Part shown: positions 44,825 through 53,645 of the stretch, piece after piece
How positions within the stretch are numbered: position 1 is the stretch's first letter
Layout: each line of letters begins with the position of its first letter
DNA from: Halanaerobium saccharolyticum
GTDB lineage: Bacteria; Bacillota; Halanaerobiia; Halanaerobiales; Halanaerobiaceae
Direction: 5' to 3'
Length of the DNA stretch: 64,000 nucleotides
Assembly (NCBI RefSeq): GCF_003259895.1
Contig: NZ_QLME01000016.1
Span: 1 to 64,000, forward strand
Translations under genes and position numbers: made by a program
The notes under the pieces: generated by a model
Database searches by the model: none
Seen by the model: the letters and a program-made list of their open reading frames with translations, nothing else
Told to the model about the DNA's origin: nothing

Positions 44825-46576
44825 TTACATATTCTTATTAATTAACTCACTCAAATAATCTGTGTCAATATAGGCACCCTTCATTGGAGAAGCAGCAAGC
44901 TGAGTGAAGATCCCCAGTGATCCATTTTTGAATTTTTGAGCTGGTTTACTCCATTTTTGAGAACGTTCTTTTAAAATTTTAGTAATCTCTGGCTCAGTTT
45001 TTTCTTGACCATCAACTCCAACAATATTTAAGGCTCTTTTTTTGATATCAATTTCTATCAGATCATTTTCTTCTACCAGAGCTATCGGTCCTCCAGAAGC
45101 GGCCTCTGGTGAAACATGACCAATTGCCGGTCCTCGAGTAGCTCCAGAAAATCTGCCATCAGTTATTAGAGCAGTTGTTTTATTCAATTTAGGATCGGAA
45201 GCTATAGCCTCTGTAGTATAATACATTTCAGGCATTCCAGATCCTTTGGGTCCTTCATAACGGATAATTATAGCGTCTCCAGACTTAATGCTGCTATTCA
45301 AAACAGCTTCCATTGCCTCTTCTTCCTGGTCAAAAACTCTGGCTCGTCCGGTAAAGTTTCTCATTTCATCTGGAAGTGCTGAATGTTTGACCACTGCCCC
45401 TTCTGGGGCCAGATTACCTCTTAAAATTGCAACTGCCCCCTCTTTATTGATTGGCGAATTGATACTAAAAATAACCTTTTCAGAATCCGGCATAACTGCC
45501 GGCTTATTTTCCATTTCCTCCAGATAGGGAAATTCAGACAGCGATTCCAAATTTTCACCTACAGTTTTCCCTGTAATAGTTGGTAAATCAAGATTTAAAT
45601 GCTGCTTAATCCTCTTCATTACCTCAGGTACTCCACCTGAATACCAGAAATATTGAGTTGGATAATCCCCACTGGGAATTGTATTAACCAAAAAGGGAAC
45701 TTCCCGATGAATTTGCTCAAATAAATCACCATCAATTTCAATTCCCAGTTCATGAGCAATTGCAGGTAGATGCAGCAGTGCATTGGTAGAGCCACCAATA
45801 GCAGCATGAACAGCAACAGCATTTTTAAGTGATTCCTTTGTTATTATCTGAGCTGCTCTAATATCTTTTTTTACATTTTCAGTTAAATACTCAGCTGCCA
45901 GAGAAGTCATTTCTGTTAATTGAGTAGTATTGGCAGGAATTAAGGCTGATCCTGGAAGAGCCAACCCTAAAGCTTCAGCCATAACCTGCATTGTAGCAGC
46001 TGTACCCATAAATTGACAGGCTCCACAGGAAGGACAGGCTAATTTTTGGGTTTCTAAATATTTCTCTTTAGTGATTTCTCCTCGTTTATATTTAGCATAA
46101 TCACTGGCAGTCATATCAACTGTAGTTTTTTTCTTACCCAGAGCCATTGAGCCACCGGGAACGTGAACTGTAGGTAAATTCAGCCGGGCCGCAGCCACTA
46201 GATGAGCAGGAACTGCCTTATCACAGGCTGAAATCATCAACATTCCATCATAGGGAGCCGCTTTTGTCTGTACTTCTACCATATTAGCTATCATTTCTCG
46301 GGAGACTAGAGAATAATTCATCCCATCATGACCCTGGGCCATTCCATCACAGATATCACTGACTATCATCGAAGCACCTTTGGCATCATGATTTTTTAAA
46401 CTCGAGAGTGCTTTCTCAACCAGTTTGTCCAGATGGAAACTACCGGGATGCCCATATCCATAAGTACTGCTGACAATTATCTGTGCTTTTGATAAATCAG
46501 ATTGATCCCAGTCCATCCCCATTTTAAGCGCATCAAGTTCAGGACTGCTTTCTCTAATTTTTTGACTTTTTAGCAT
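44825..46576 (-). CDS. Sugar-acid dehydratase, IlvD/Edd family, YjhG/YagF-like
   Basis: Fe-S dehydratase of about 583 residues. I take ATG 46576, eight bases after GGAG; a GTG three codons earlier overlaps that site. Likely cluster cysteines lie in SDICDGMAQG, ISACDKAVPAH and ACPSCGACQFMGTAATMQ. This last segment and the following LGLALPGSALIPA resemble xylonate dehydratases YjhG/YagF more than IlvD of branched amino acid synthesis. With the aldolase it forms the lower Dahms route for pentonates. The start of the route, a xylose dehydrogenase, is not evident in the window. Under shared promoter module copy D. Confidence 0.85.
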   Translation of the reverse strand: MLKSQKIRESSPELDALKMGMDWDQSDLSKAQIIVSSTYGYGHPGSFHLDKLVEKALSSLKNHDAKGASMIVSDICDGMAQGHDGMNYSLVSREMIANMVEVQTKAAPYDGMLMISACDKAVPAHLVAAARLNLPTVHVPGGSMALGKKKTTVDMTASDYAKYKRGEITKEKYLETQKLACPSCGACQFMGTAATMQVMAEALGLALPGSALIPANTTQLTEMTSLAAEYLTENVKKDIRAAQIITKESLKNAVAVHAAIGGSTNALLHLPAIAHELGIEIDGDLFEQIHREVPFLVNTIPSGDYPTQYFWYSGGVPEVMKRIKQHLNLDLPTITGKTVGENLESLSEFPYLEEMENKPAVMPDSEKVIFSINSPINKEGAVAILRGNLAPEGAVVKHSALPDEMRNFTGRARVFDQEEEAMEAVLNSSIKSGDAIIIRYEGPKGSGMPEMYYTTEAIASDPKLNKTTALITDGRFSGATRGPAIGHVSPEAASGGPIALVEENDLIEIDIKKRALNIVGVDGQEKTEPEITKILKERSQKWSKPAQKFKNGSLGIFTQLAASPMKGAYIDTDYLSELINKNM

Positions 46577-46653
46577 TACGATCACTCCAGATATTATTTT
46601 TATTTCTACTTATTATTTTTTATAAACAATTCTTTTCTTTTGCTTTTAAATAA

Positions 46654-46716
46654 TTAATTTAGGAATTAAATTAATCTCTACTATTTATATTCAAGACTCA
46701 GATTAAAAGCCCTTCA
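46654..46716 (-). promoter_or_regulatory. Shared promoter module, copy D (dehydratase operon)
   Basis: A variant GAAGGG box, 30 bases with CTTGAATA, AGAGAT, then TTAATTTAA-TTC-cTAAATTAA (46654-46674). The order and spacing match copies A and C. Confidence 0.6.
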
Positions 46717-46755
46717 GGTAATTTTAGATTTTTGAAGTTTTAAAATAAAAAAAAG

Positions 46756-46785
46756 AAAAAACCGCCATTTTACTGGCAGCTTTTT
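46756..46785 (-). terminator. Terminator of the two-component operon
   Basis: A stem with core GCCA/TGGC extended by A-T pairs across two mismatches, then TTTTTTCTTTTTTTT on the minus strand. It lies 18 bases after the response-regulator stop. Confidence 0.75.
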
Positions 46786-46802
46786 CTATAATTTAGAAGC
46801 TT

Positions 46803-48416
46803 TTATTTGTTTTTTCGCTCATATTCACTGGGAGTTATACCTTCAAAATCCTTAAAAACTTTAAAAAAATAATTGTAATTATTAAATCCTACCTGACTTA
46901 CTATTTCTTTAATATTCCTCTTTCCTTCAGTTATCATTTTTTTTGCTTTTTTGATTCTCAACTGATTTAAATAATCACTAAAACCCTGCCCGCATTCTTC
47001 TTTGAATTTTCGACTGAGATAAGAATAACTGACTCCAATTTCTGCAGCCACCTGACCTAAAGTTAAATCCTGATCATAGTTTTTATCTATATAAAGCAAT
47101 GTCTGATTGATTAAATTTGAATAATTATTCTTATCTTTTAATTCTGCAACTAAATTAATATAAATTTTAATTATCCAGTCTTTAAATTCTGTCAGAGAGT
47201 TTAATTCTTCTAACTTTTGATAGGGGTTTCCTTTTTCCTCAAAAATATTTTCGCCCCTTAATCCCTTATCTTTAATACTGCTGTTGATAATATTGATTAA
47301 GGAAATAAGGGTCATCTTTAAAACTGATAACCCAGGTTTAATCCTGGCTATATCATTAAATAAATTTTCCAGTTCATTTTTTAAAGCTGTCGAATCTTTT
47401 TTTTCTATATATTTTAATAAAAGCTTCTCTCTTTTAATATCAAGATTAAATTGTTGATTATCAATTCTATTATTCTGATTCTGATAAATAATCATATCTT
47501 TACCCTGGTAGAATTTATCTTCCAGCAGCTCTGCTGTTTGATTATAACTTTTCGCTATCTCCAGAGGATTATGCAAAATATTACTTACTGCAAAACTGGC
47601 AGTAATATTTAAATAATTTTTCAAAGCAGATTTAATTCTATTGATAGCAGAAGCAGTACTGTTGTTAATTTTTAATTCACTGTTGTCCCGAAAAGAAAAC
47701 AAAAAGAGAAAGTTCTTTTCATCCTTTAAAACTGCAAAAGATTTACCATTTTCCTTTAAAATTTCATCTGCCATATTGATAAATGAGCGTTTAATATTCA
47801 ACAATTTTGCTGCTGTATACTTCTGCTGCAGATCCTGATAATTATCAAATTGCCCAATTGTAATAACAATATTTTTGAGTTCAAAATTAATGGACAGCAG
47901 TTCAATCTGCTTTTTTAAATCATTTTTATTATTAAAATATCCCCTGACCAGCTTCTCAGCAAAATTCTGGATCAGGATATTTTTTTGATCCAGAAAAAAA
48001 CTTTCTTCAAAAACATCACTATTCTTATCTTCTTTATTCTGCTCAATTTTTATTCTTAAAGCTGTGAGTAGACTAATTAAACTATCTTTTTTTAATTCAT
48101 GTTTTAATATATAATCTTCTGCCCCTGCTTTTAAGCTTTTTTTAACATAATCAAATTCTTTATATCCACTTAAGGCAATTGATTTGATCTCCGGATAATT
48201 TTCAGCTATATATTTGATTAAGTCGGCTCCACTTTTACCAGGCATCTTCATATCAGAAATAATTATATCAAATCTTTCCTCTTCTAGTTTCTTTTGTGCT
48301 GCCTCTACATTTTTAATCTGTTCTGATATTTGAAAACCCTCCTGGTTCCAGTCAATTATATTTTTCAAATGGGTATAATCAAAAATATCATCTTCAACTA
48401 TCATTACTTTTAACAT
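46803..48416 (-). CDS. yesN: AraC-type response regulator (YesN family)
   Basis: 537 residues from ATG 48416. The receiver domain has acidic E8-D9-D10 and the phosphorylation site D55 in IIISDMKMPG, with a late K in LKHELKK. A long middle region and a C-terminal AraC helix-turn-helix pair (LTLGQVAAEIGVSYSYLSRKFKEE; NIKEIVSQVGFNNYNYFFKVFK) follow. It overlaps nothing and starts 46 bases after the kinase. YesN proteins usually activate an adjacent CUT1 importer; the system at 50497-54917 is the best candidate, the malE-like one the next. Confidence 0.92.
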   Translation of the reverse strand: MLKVMIVEDDIFDYTHLKNIIDWNQEGFQISEQIKNVEAAQKKLEEERFDIIISDMKMPGKSGADLIKYIAENYPEIKSIALSGYKEFDYVKKSLKAGAEDYILKHELKKDSLISLLTALRIKIEQNKEDKNSDVFEESFFLDQKNILIQNFAEKLVRGYFNNKNDLKKQIELLSINFELKNIVITIGQFDNYQDLQQKYTAAKLLNIKRSFINMADEILKENGKSFAVLKDEKNFLFLFSFRDNSELKINNSTASAINRIKSALKNYLNITASFAVSNILHNPLEIAKSYNQTAELLEDKFYQGKDMIIYQNQNNRIDNQQFNLDIKREKLLLKYIEKKDSTALKNELENLFNDIARIKPGLSVLKMTLISLINIINSSIKDKGLRGENIFEEKGNPYQKLEELNSLTEFKDWIIKIYINLVAELKDKNNYSNLINQTLLYIDKNYDQDLTLGQVAAEIGVSYSYLSRKFKEECGQGFSDYLNQLRIKKAKKMITEGKRNIKEIVSQVGFNNYNYFFKVFKDFEGITPSEYERKNK

Positions 48417-48461
48417 TCTAAATATCCTTTCTAAAATAAATTGATAATTATTCATTTAATT

Positions 48462-50312
48462 TCAATTAATCTCAGGTAAAATAATTTTAACAGTTGTAAA
48501 ATAACCTTTTAGACTCTCAATTTCGATTCCATATTCTTTGCCAAAATAAAGTTCAATTCTCTCTTTAACATTATTAATTCCAATTCCTGAAAATTGATCC
48601 TTGTTTTCTCTCTTTTTATTTAATAAATCTTCTATTTCTGCTTCAGACATTCCTATTCCATCATCTGTAATTGTAAAAATAACCTGGTTATTTTGAGTAA
48701 AACCCTTTATTTCAATTAATCCCTGTCCAGACTTGCCACTTATTCCATGAATGATAGAATTTTCTACAACCGGCTGCAGTAAAAAACGAGGTATTTTATA
48801 ACTCATTAAATCAGCTTCAATTTCAAATTTAACATCAAATTTATTGTGCAGTCTAAACTGCTGGATATTTAGATAACTTTTAAGATATTCTACTTCTTTC
48901 TCCACTGTAATCAAGTCCTCTTTGTTATTCATACTTAAATGCAGTAGATTTATTACAGAAGAGAGAAAATTTTCCAGATTATCTGCATTCTGCATATCTG
49001 CCAGCAGACGGGCTGTATTTAAAATATTAGAAAGAAAATGAGGATTAATCTGGGCCTGAAGTGCTTTAAATTCTAAATTGCTTTTCTGTTTTTCTTTTTC
49101 TTTCACATCTTCCAGTAAACCTTTTAACTCTTCAACCATCTGATTAAAGTTAGAGCTGGCTTCAGCAAGCTCATCCTGGGCCTGGTCATCAATTTTAACT
49201 TCTAAATTTCCTTCTTCAACCTGGTTCATTGCTTCAACTAAATTATTAAGCGGATCAGAGATACTTTTTGTAAATATATAAGACAAAAACACTGCCAATA
49301 AAAAGATAATCAAGCTAACTCCCATTATATCTCTGGCAATTTGACCTGTTTCTCTAGTTAAATAAGAAAAAGGTATTGTACTGACAATATACCAATCTGC
49401 ATCTTTGATTGGAGCATATGCTGTCAAATTTCTTTCTTCGCCAATTGTTAATTCAAAACTCTCATTTTCAGCATCCGAGTTGGCTCTGATTTTTTGAATT
49501 AACTCCGGTTCTGGATATTTTTCATTAAATGAAATATTATTATTTCTGGTGGAAACAACAGTTCCTTCCGAATTGACAATAAAAATTTCAGTTCTCTGAC
49601 CTAAATCAATATTTCGATAAACATCTGAAAATAAGTCTTCATTAATCCTGATAACAATTGATCCCAATTCACTACCATCATATAATTCTTTAATTGTTCT
49701 CCCAATTATTATACCATATGATTTTTCAGGTGTATTTTCAGGATAAACTCTACTAACCTGATGCAGCTCGTCACTAAAATCTACTGCTTCCCAGACAGGA
49801 GCGCCATTTTTATCCCGTATCTCAGCAAGTAAATTTTCTCTAAAATCATCTTTAAAAGTTAAGGTAAAGCCGGTATCACCATAAGCAATAATTTTATCTC
49901 CCTGGTCTGTAAATAACTGAACATCAGAAATATATTCGGAAAAAGAAAATTTGCGCACCATATCAGCCCTCATTCGATATCTGGCATCATAAACTTCCCA
50001 CTCACTCAACTTCTCATAATTACTGAGGGTATTTTGTACAAGTTCCGAAAAAGCAATTTCTATAGTCTGATATTCCATTCTGGTTAATTCTTCTTCAATG
50101 TTTTTTGCCACCTGGTTAACCACTTCTACTGAATAGGTATTAATTTTATCATGAATTGCCTGACTTGATTTCTGATAGGAGTAAATACCTGTAATTAACA
50201 TTGGAAATAGAGAAAGTATTAAAAATAGAACAATTAAACGATTCTGGATATGTGTTTTTCGAAGATAACGATATAATTTTATTTTGATTTTAATTAGCAA
50301 GTTTTCTTTCAT
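48462..50312 (-). CDS. yesM: Sensor histidine kinase (YesM family)
   Basis: 616 residues. Two membrane spans (about 26-43 and 330-348) enclose an extracellular cache-like sensor of about 285 residues. HAMP at about 349-402, His_kinase motif QAQINPHFLSNIL with H425 (FLSN instead of the more usual FLYN), then an ATPase domain with DDGIGMS and GIGINNVKERIELYFG. Extracytoplasmic sugar or a ligand-loaded binding protein is the usual signal. It is transcribed first, with a possible TATAAT at 50345-50350. Confidence 0.93.
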   Translation of the reverse strand: MKENLLIKIKIKLYRYLRKTHIQNRLIVLFLILSLFPMLITGIYSYQKSSQAIHDKINTYSVEVVNQVAKNIEEELTRMEYQTIEIAFSELVQNTLSNYEKLSEWEVYDARYRMRADMVRKFSFSEYISDVQLFTDQGDKIIAYGDTGFTLTFKDDFRENLLAEIRDKNGAPVWEAVDFSDELHQVSRVYPENTPEKSYGIIIGRTIKELYDGSELGSIVIRINEDLFSDVYRNIDLGQRTEIFIVNSEGTVVSTRNNNISFNEKYPEPELIQKIRANSDAENESFELTIGEERNLTAYAPIKDADWYIVSTIPFSYLTRETGQIARDIMGVSLIIFLLAVFLSYIFTKSISDPLNNLVEAMNQVEEGNLEVKIDDQAQDELAEASSNFNQMVEELKGLLEDVKEKEKQKSNLEFKALQAQINPHFLSNILNTARLLADMQNADNLENFLSSVINLLHLSMNNKEDLITVEKEVEYLKSYLNIQQFRLHNKFDVKFEIEADLMSYKIPRFLLQPVVENSIIHGISGKSGQGLIEIKGFTQNNQVIFTITDDGIGMSEAEIEDLLNKKRENKDQFSGIGINNVKERIELYFGKEYGIEIESLKGYFTTVKIILPEIN

Positions 50313-50405
50313 AATATCTCTGCTTTCCTGTATAGTATACTCATATTATAACATTTTAATGTTAATTAAACATCCTTTTAAACTAATAATCTAAATAAAT
50401 AACAA

Positions 50406-50430
50406 AAGAACTCCCATAATGAGAGTTCTT
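50406..50430. terminator. Terminator after the GH43 gene
   Basis: Stem AAGAACTC/GAGTTCTT with a 9-base loop, followed by TTTTGTT on the minus strand. It lies 67 bases after the GH43 stop and 94 bases before the kinase start. Confidence 0.7.
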
Positions 50431-50496
50431 CTGTTAGGAAGTATTATTCAAAAAAGTTATATTAACTACCTTAGTCTAAACTTTAAAACAATTAAT

Positions 50497-51771
50497 TTAG
50501 TCAATTATAATTTCTGCAGTGACATCTTTACTGCCTCTTATTTCATATCCTGGAATACCATATACAGGATTATTATTTTGATCCCAGAAAAACCGCTGAA
50601 CTCTGGTATGTCGGTTTGGATCATAAAGTGGATCTCCACTAATTTCCTTATATGATCTGGAATGATAAACTAAGATATCGTTTCCATTTTCAGATACTGT
50701 AAAAGAATTATGTCCCGGTCCATACTCTTCCGTCAGCTCACTGCTTTTAAAAATAGGAGAATCATATTTTGACCAGGAATCAGGATCTAATAAATCATCA
50801 TCCTGACTGGCTGTCAGCAGCCCCACTGCATAATTAGAATTAGTAGCACTGGCAGAATAAGAAATAAAAATCTTATTCCCTTTTTTAATTACAGCTGCTC
50901 CTTCATTTACATTAAAACCTTTTCTCTCCCAGCTATAAATTGGCTCAGCAATTAATTTTTGCCTGCCTTTAATTTCCCAGGGAGTTTTAAGTTCTGCAAT
51001 ATATAGATTTGAATCTCCATATTTTTTCTGAGCCCAGACCAAATATCTCTGGTTTTGATGTGTAAAGGTGGTAGCATCAAGGGTAAATTCTTCAAAGTTC
51101 ATTTCCATTTTCCCTTTTTCTATCCATTTGCCTTCCATTGGATTAGCAGAATCGTTTTTTATAACATACTGTCTTATCGCCCAGATTGCATCAGTTCTGG
51201 CAGCTGCAAAATAAATGTACCAGCTGCCATCAATAAAATGGATCTCAGGAGCCCAGATATGTTTGCTCATTTCCTTATCAGGATGCTTCCACCAGACCAC
51301 CTTTTCTTCAGCCTCTTTTAAACCAGAAATTGTTTTAGACCTGCGCATAATAATTCGATCATATTCTGGATAAGAAGCAGTAAAGTAATAGTAACCATCC
51401 TGATGTTTGTATATAAAAGGGTCAGCCCGCTGCTCAATTAAAGGATTGGGGTAATCTTTAACAATTATTTTACCTGCAATTTGATAATTTCCTTTTTCCT
51501 GATAATTAAGCTGACCGTTAAGATCCCACTCAACAGGGAACTGAGTCAGGATTCCACTTTCAAATTCAACATCTATTTTTTCGGGTAATTTAATCTTTTC
51601 CCCGGCTTCTGCTCTAATTTCAACGTTTTCAAGTTCTTTAATCTGAAAATGATCTTCCATAACAACTGGAGCTGCTGCCAGGACTAAACCTCCAGAAACT
51701 GAAATTATTAATAATGTGCTTAAGAAAATAAACAGTTGTTTTGACAGCCGTAAATTCAATTTAGATTTCAA
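50497..51771 (-). CDS. Secreted GH43 glycosidase with an Ig-like N-terminal domain
   Basis: Probably an arabinofuranosidase or arabinan/xylan-acting exo-enzyme. I choose the TTG at 51771 (AAGGAG eight bases upstream), giving 424 residues; an ATG at 51804 would overlap the permease. A signal peptide or anchor (LFIFLSTLLIISVSGG) is followed by a bacterial Ig-like region (about 40-105) with the five-bladed propeller after it. The three GH43 acids are visible: D in QRADPFIY, D in TLDATTF and E in VNEGAAV. Near the arabinose genes and downstream of a CUT1 importer, suggesting that arabino-oligomers are released and imported. Confidence 0.87.
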   Translation of the reverse strand: MKSKLNLRLSKQLFIFLSTLLIISVSGGLVLAAAPVVMEDHFQIKELENVEIRAEAGEKIKLPEKIDVEFESGILTQFPVEWDLNGQLNYQEKGNYQIAGKIIVKDYPNPLIEQRADPFIYKHQDGYYYFTASYPEYDRIIMRRSKTISGLKEAEEKVVWWKHPDKEMSKHIWAPEIHFIDGSWYIYFAAARTDAIWAIRQYVIKNDSANPMEGKWIEKGKMEMNFEEFTLDATTFTHQNQRYLVWAQKKYGDSNLYIAELKTPWEIKGRQKLIAEPIYSWERKGFNVNEGAAVIKKGNKIFISYSASATNSNYAVGLLTASQDDDLLDPDSWSKYDSPIFKSSELTEEYGPGHNSFTVSENGNDILVYHSRSYKEISGDPLYDPNRHTRVQRFFWDQNNNPVYGIPGYEIRGSKDVTAEIIID

Positions 51772-51787
51772 TGTGAATTCTCCTTTT

Positions 51788-52624
51788 TTATCCTTTGACT
51801 CCACCCACTGTTAAACCAGAAATAAATGAATTCTGCTTAAACATGAAGAGAATAATAATTGGAACAACCGAAATCACCGCACCAGAAAATAACATATCAT
51901 AACTATTACCATAAGGGGTAATCAAGGAAGCAAGACCTATAGGTAAGGTGAAGTTTTCATTTGAACGTAAAACAATCAGCGGCCAGACAAAGGCATTCCA
52001 GCTAAACATTGCCTGCAGAATAATCATTGCCCCAAAAGCAGGTTTCATTAAAGGCATCATTATTTTAAAGAAAATAGCAAATTCGGAAGCACCATCAATT
52101 CTGGCTGCATCAATTAATTCTGTAGGTAGGCCAACTGCAAACTGCCGGAAAAAGAAGACCGCTACCGGTGGTACAATAAAGGGCAGTATTACCCCGGCAT
52201 AACTATCAAGAATCCCCAGAGTAATAGATAATTTATACAGAGGAAGTATTAAAATTTCAATTGGAACCATCATTAAAACTAAAACTAAGATAAAAATTAT
52301 ATTTTTACCTTTAAATTCATAAACTGCAAGTCCATAACCAACCAGAGAACTTAAAAACACAGCTGCTGCTGTCTGGATTGTAGTTATTAAAACACTATTT
52401 TTATACCAGTGAAGATAAATTCCACTTCTTTCTGTAAATAATGTCTTATAATTCTGAAAGGACATTATTTCAAAATCTAGACTGGCACTAATTCCATTTT
52501 TAATTATCTGATCACCCGGTTTAAAAGAAGAAACCAGCATAAAGAAAAATGGGGACAATGCAAAAAATGCGAAAAAAGATAAAACTAAAATTATAACTGT
52601 AACCTGAATTGTATTTTTAGACAT
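51788..52624 (-). CDS. Sugar ABC importer permease, MalG type (CUT1)
   Basis: 278 residues, six spans, EAA loop TELIDAARIDGASEFAIFFKIMMPLMKP, C-terminus FISGLTVGGVKG. Its ATG overlaps the preceding permease stop by one base. No ATPase gene is nearby, as for the other two CUT1 systems in the window. Confidence 0.92.
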   Translation of the reverse strand: MSKNTIQVTVIILVLSFFAFFALSPFFFMLVSSFKPGDQIIKNGISASLDFEIMSFQNYKTLFTERSGIYLHWYKNSVLITTIQTAAAVFLSSLVGYGLAVYEFKGKNIIFILVLVLMMVPIEILILPLYKLSITLGILDSYAGVILPFIVPPVAVFFFRQFAVGLPTELIDAARIDGASEFAIFFKIMMPLMKPAFGAMIILQAMFSWNAFVWPLIVLRSNENFTLPIGLASLITPYGNSYDMLFSGAVISVVPIIILFMFKQNSFISGLTVGGVKG

Positions 52625-53529
52625 TACTGTTCCCCCTTTTTGAATAAGCCGAATAAATTAAGTTGAATCACATTAACTATTAAAACAATTAATAAGAGAG
52701 TTATACCAATTGCTGAGGCAAAACCCATATTAAAGTTATTAAAACCTGTCTGATAAATATAAGAAACTATTGTCATTCCAATATCATTAGGGGTTGCTGT
52801 CTGCCAGTAAGCATAGCTTTCGGCAAACATTTTGTAACCTCCAAAAACACTGATCGTAATTACATAAATAATTACAGGTTTTAAAGAAGGAATAGTAATG
52901 TATTTAAACTTATCCCAGCTGCTGGCACCATCAATATCTGCAGCTTCGTAAATTTCTTCAGGGATACTCTGCAGTCCTGATAGGAAATAAATTATATTTA
53001 CCCCCATCCAGCGCCAGACACATAAAACAACCAGGGCAATCATAGCTGGAATAGAATTCTGCAGCCAGGTAATCGGTTCTAAACCAAAAACACCAATAAT
53101 TGAGTTAGCTAAAGTTGAAGCCTGTTCCCCAAAAGCATATCTAAAAAACATACCTGCAACAATTACAGAGGTTAAAGCTGGCATAAAAATTGAGGATCTA
53201 AAAAAGTTTGTGAATTTTGTTTTATCACTATTTAAAAGCACCGCCAGAATAATTGGTAAAGGTACTAAAATTAAGATTGTCCAGAAAGTATAATTAGTAC
53301 TTGTTAATAATGCATTTTTATAATGAACATTAAATAATTTTTTGTAATTTGCCAGCCCAACAAATTCTGGATCTCCAAAACCAATTTCCTGAAAACTCAT
53401 AATTATAGTTGAAATCATGGGATATAAATAAAATACAAGAAATACGATTATAAATGGAGATACAAAAATATAGGGTGCCACTTTTTTTGAATTAATATAT
53501 TTTTCATAGAAATTTTTAAGTATCTGCAT
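52624..53529 (-). CDS. Sugar ABC importer permease, MalF type (CUT1)
   Basis: 301 residues with six spans and EAA loop EEIYEAADIDGASSWDKFKYITIPSLKP. Coupled by a one-base overlap to the next permease. It follows the binding protein by about 117 bases. Confidence 0.92.
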   Translation of the reverse strand: MQILKNFYEKYINSKKVAPYIFVSPFIIVFLVFYLYPMISTIIMSFQEIGFGDPEFVGLANYKKLFNVHYKNALLTSTNYTFWTILILVPLPIILAVLLNSDKTKFTNFFRSSIFMPALTSVIVAGMFFRYAFGEQASTLANSIIGVFGLEPITWLQNSIPAMIALVVLCVWRWMGVNIIYFLSGLQSIPEEIYEAADIDGASSWDKFKYITIPSLKPVIIYVITISVFGGYKMFAESYAYWQTATPNDIGMTIVSYIYQTGFNNFNMGFASAIGITLLLIVLIVNVIQLNLFGLFKKGEQ

Positions 53530-53645
53530 AGAAATTCTCCTTAATAAAAGACTAAAAGATCCAACTTAACCTTTCATATTATCAGGATTAGAGCCGAACC
53601 TTTTAGCCTATTTAGTAATTTGTTTTATTTATTAAAACTAATTCT

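Noticed and set aside
44825-46576. Dihydroxyacid dehydratase IlvD of branched-chain amino acid synthesis
   Set aside because: The SCGACQFMGTAATMQ segment, the paired aldolase and the sugar operon context all fit a sugar-acid dehydratase instead; no other ilv genes are near.
53562-53612. Hairpin between the CUT1 binding protein (53646) and its permease (53529)
   Set aside because: Only an imperfect pairing of CTAAAAG with CTTTTAG could be drawn across a long loop, so I did not list it as a terminator.
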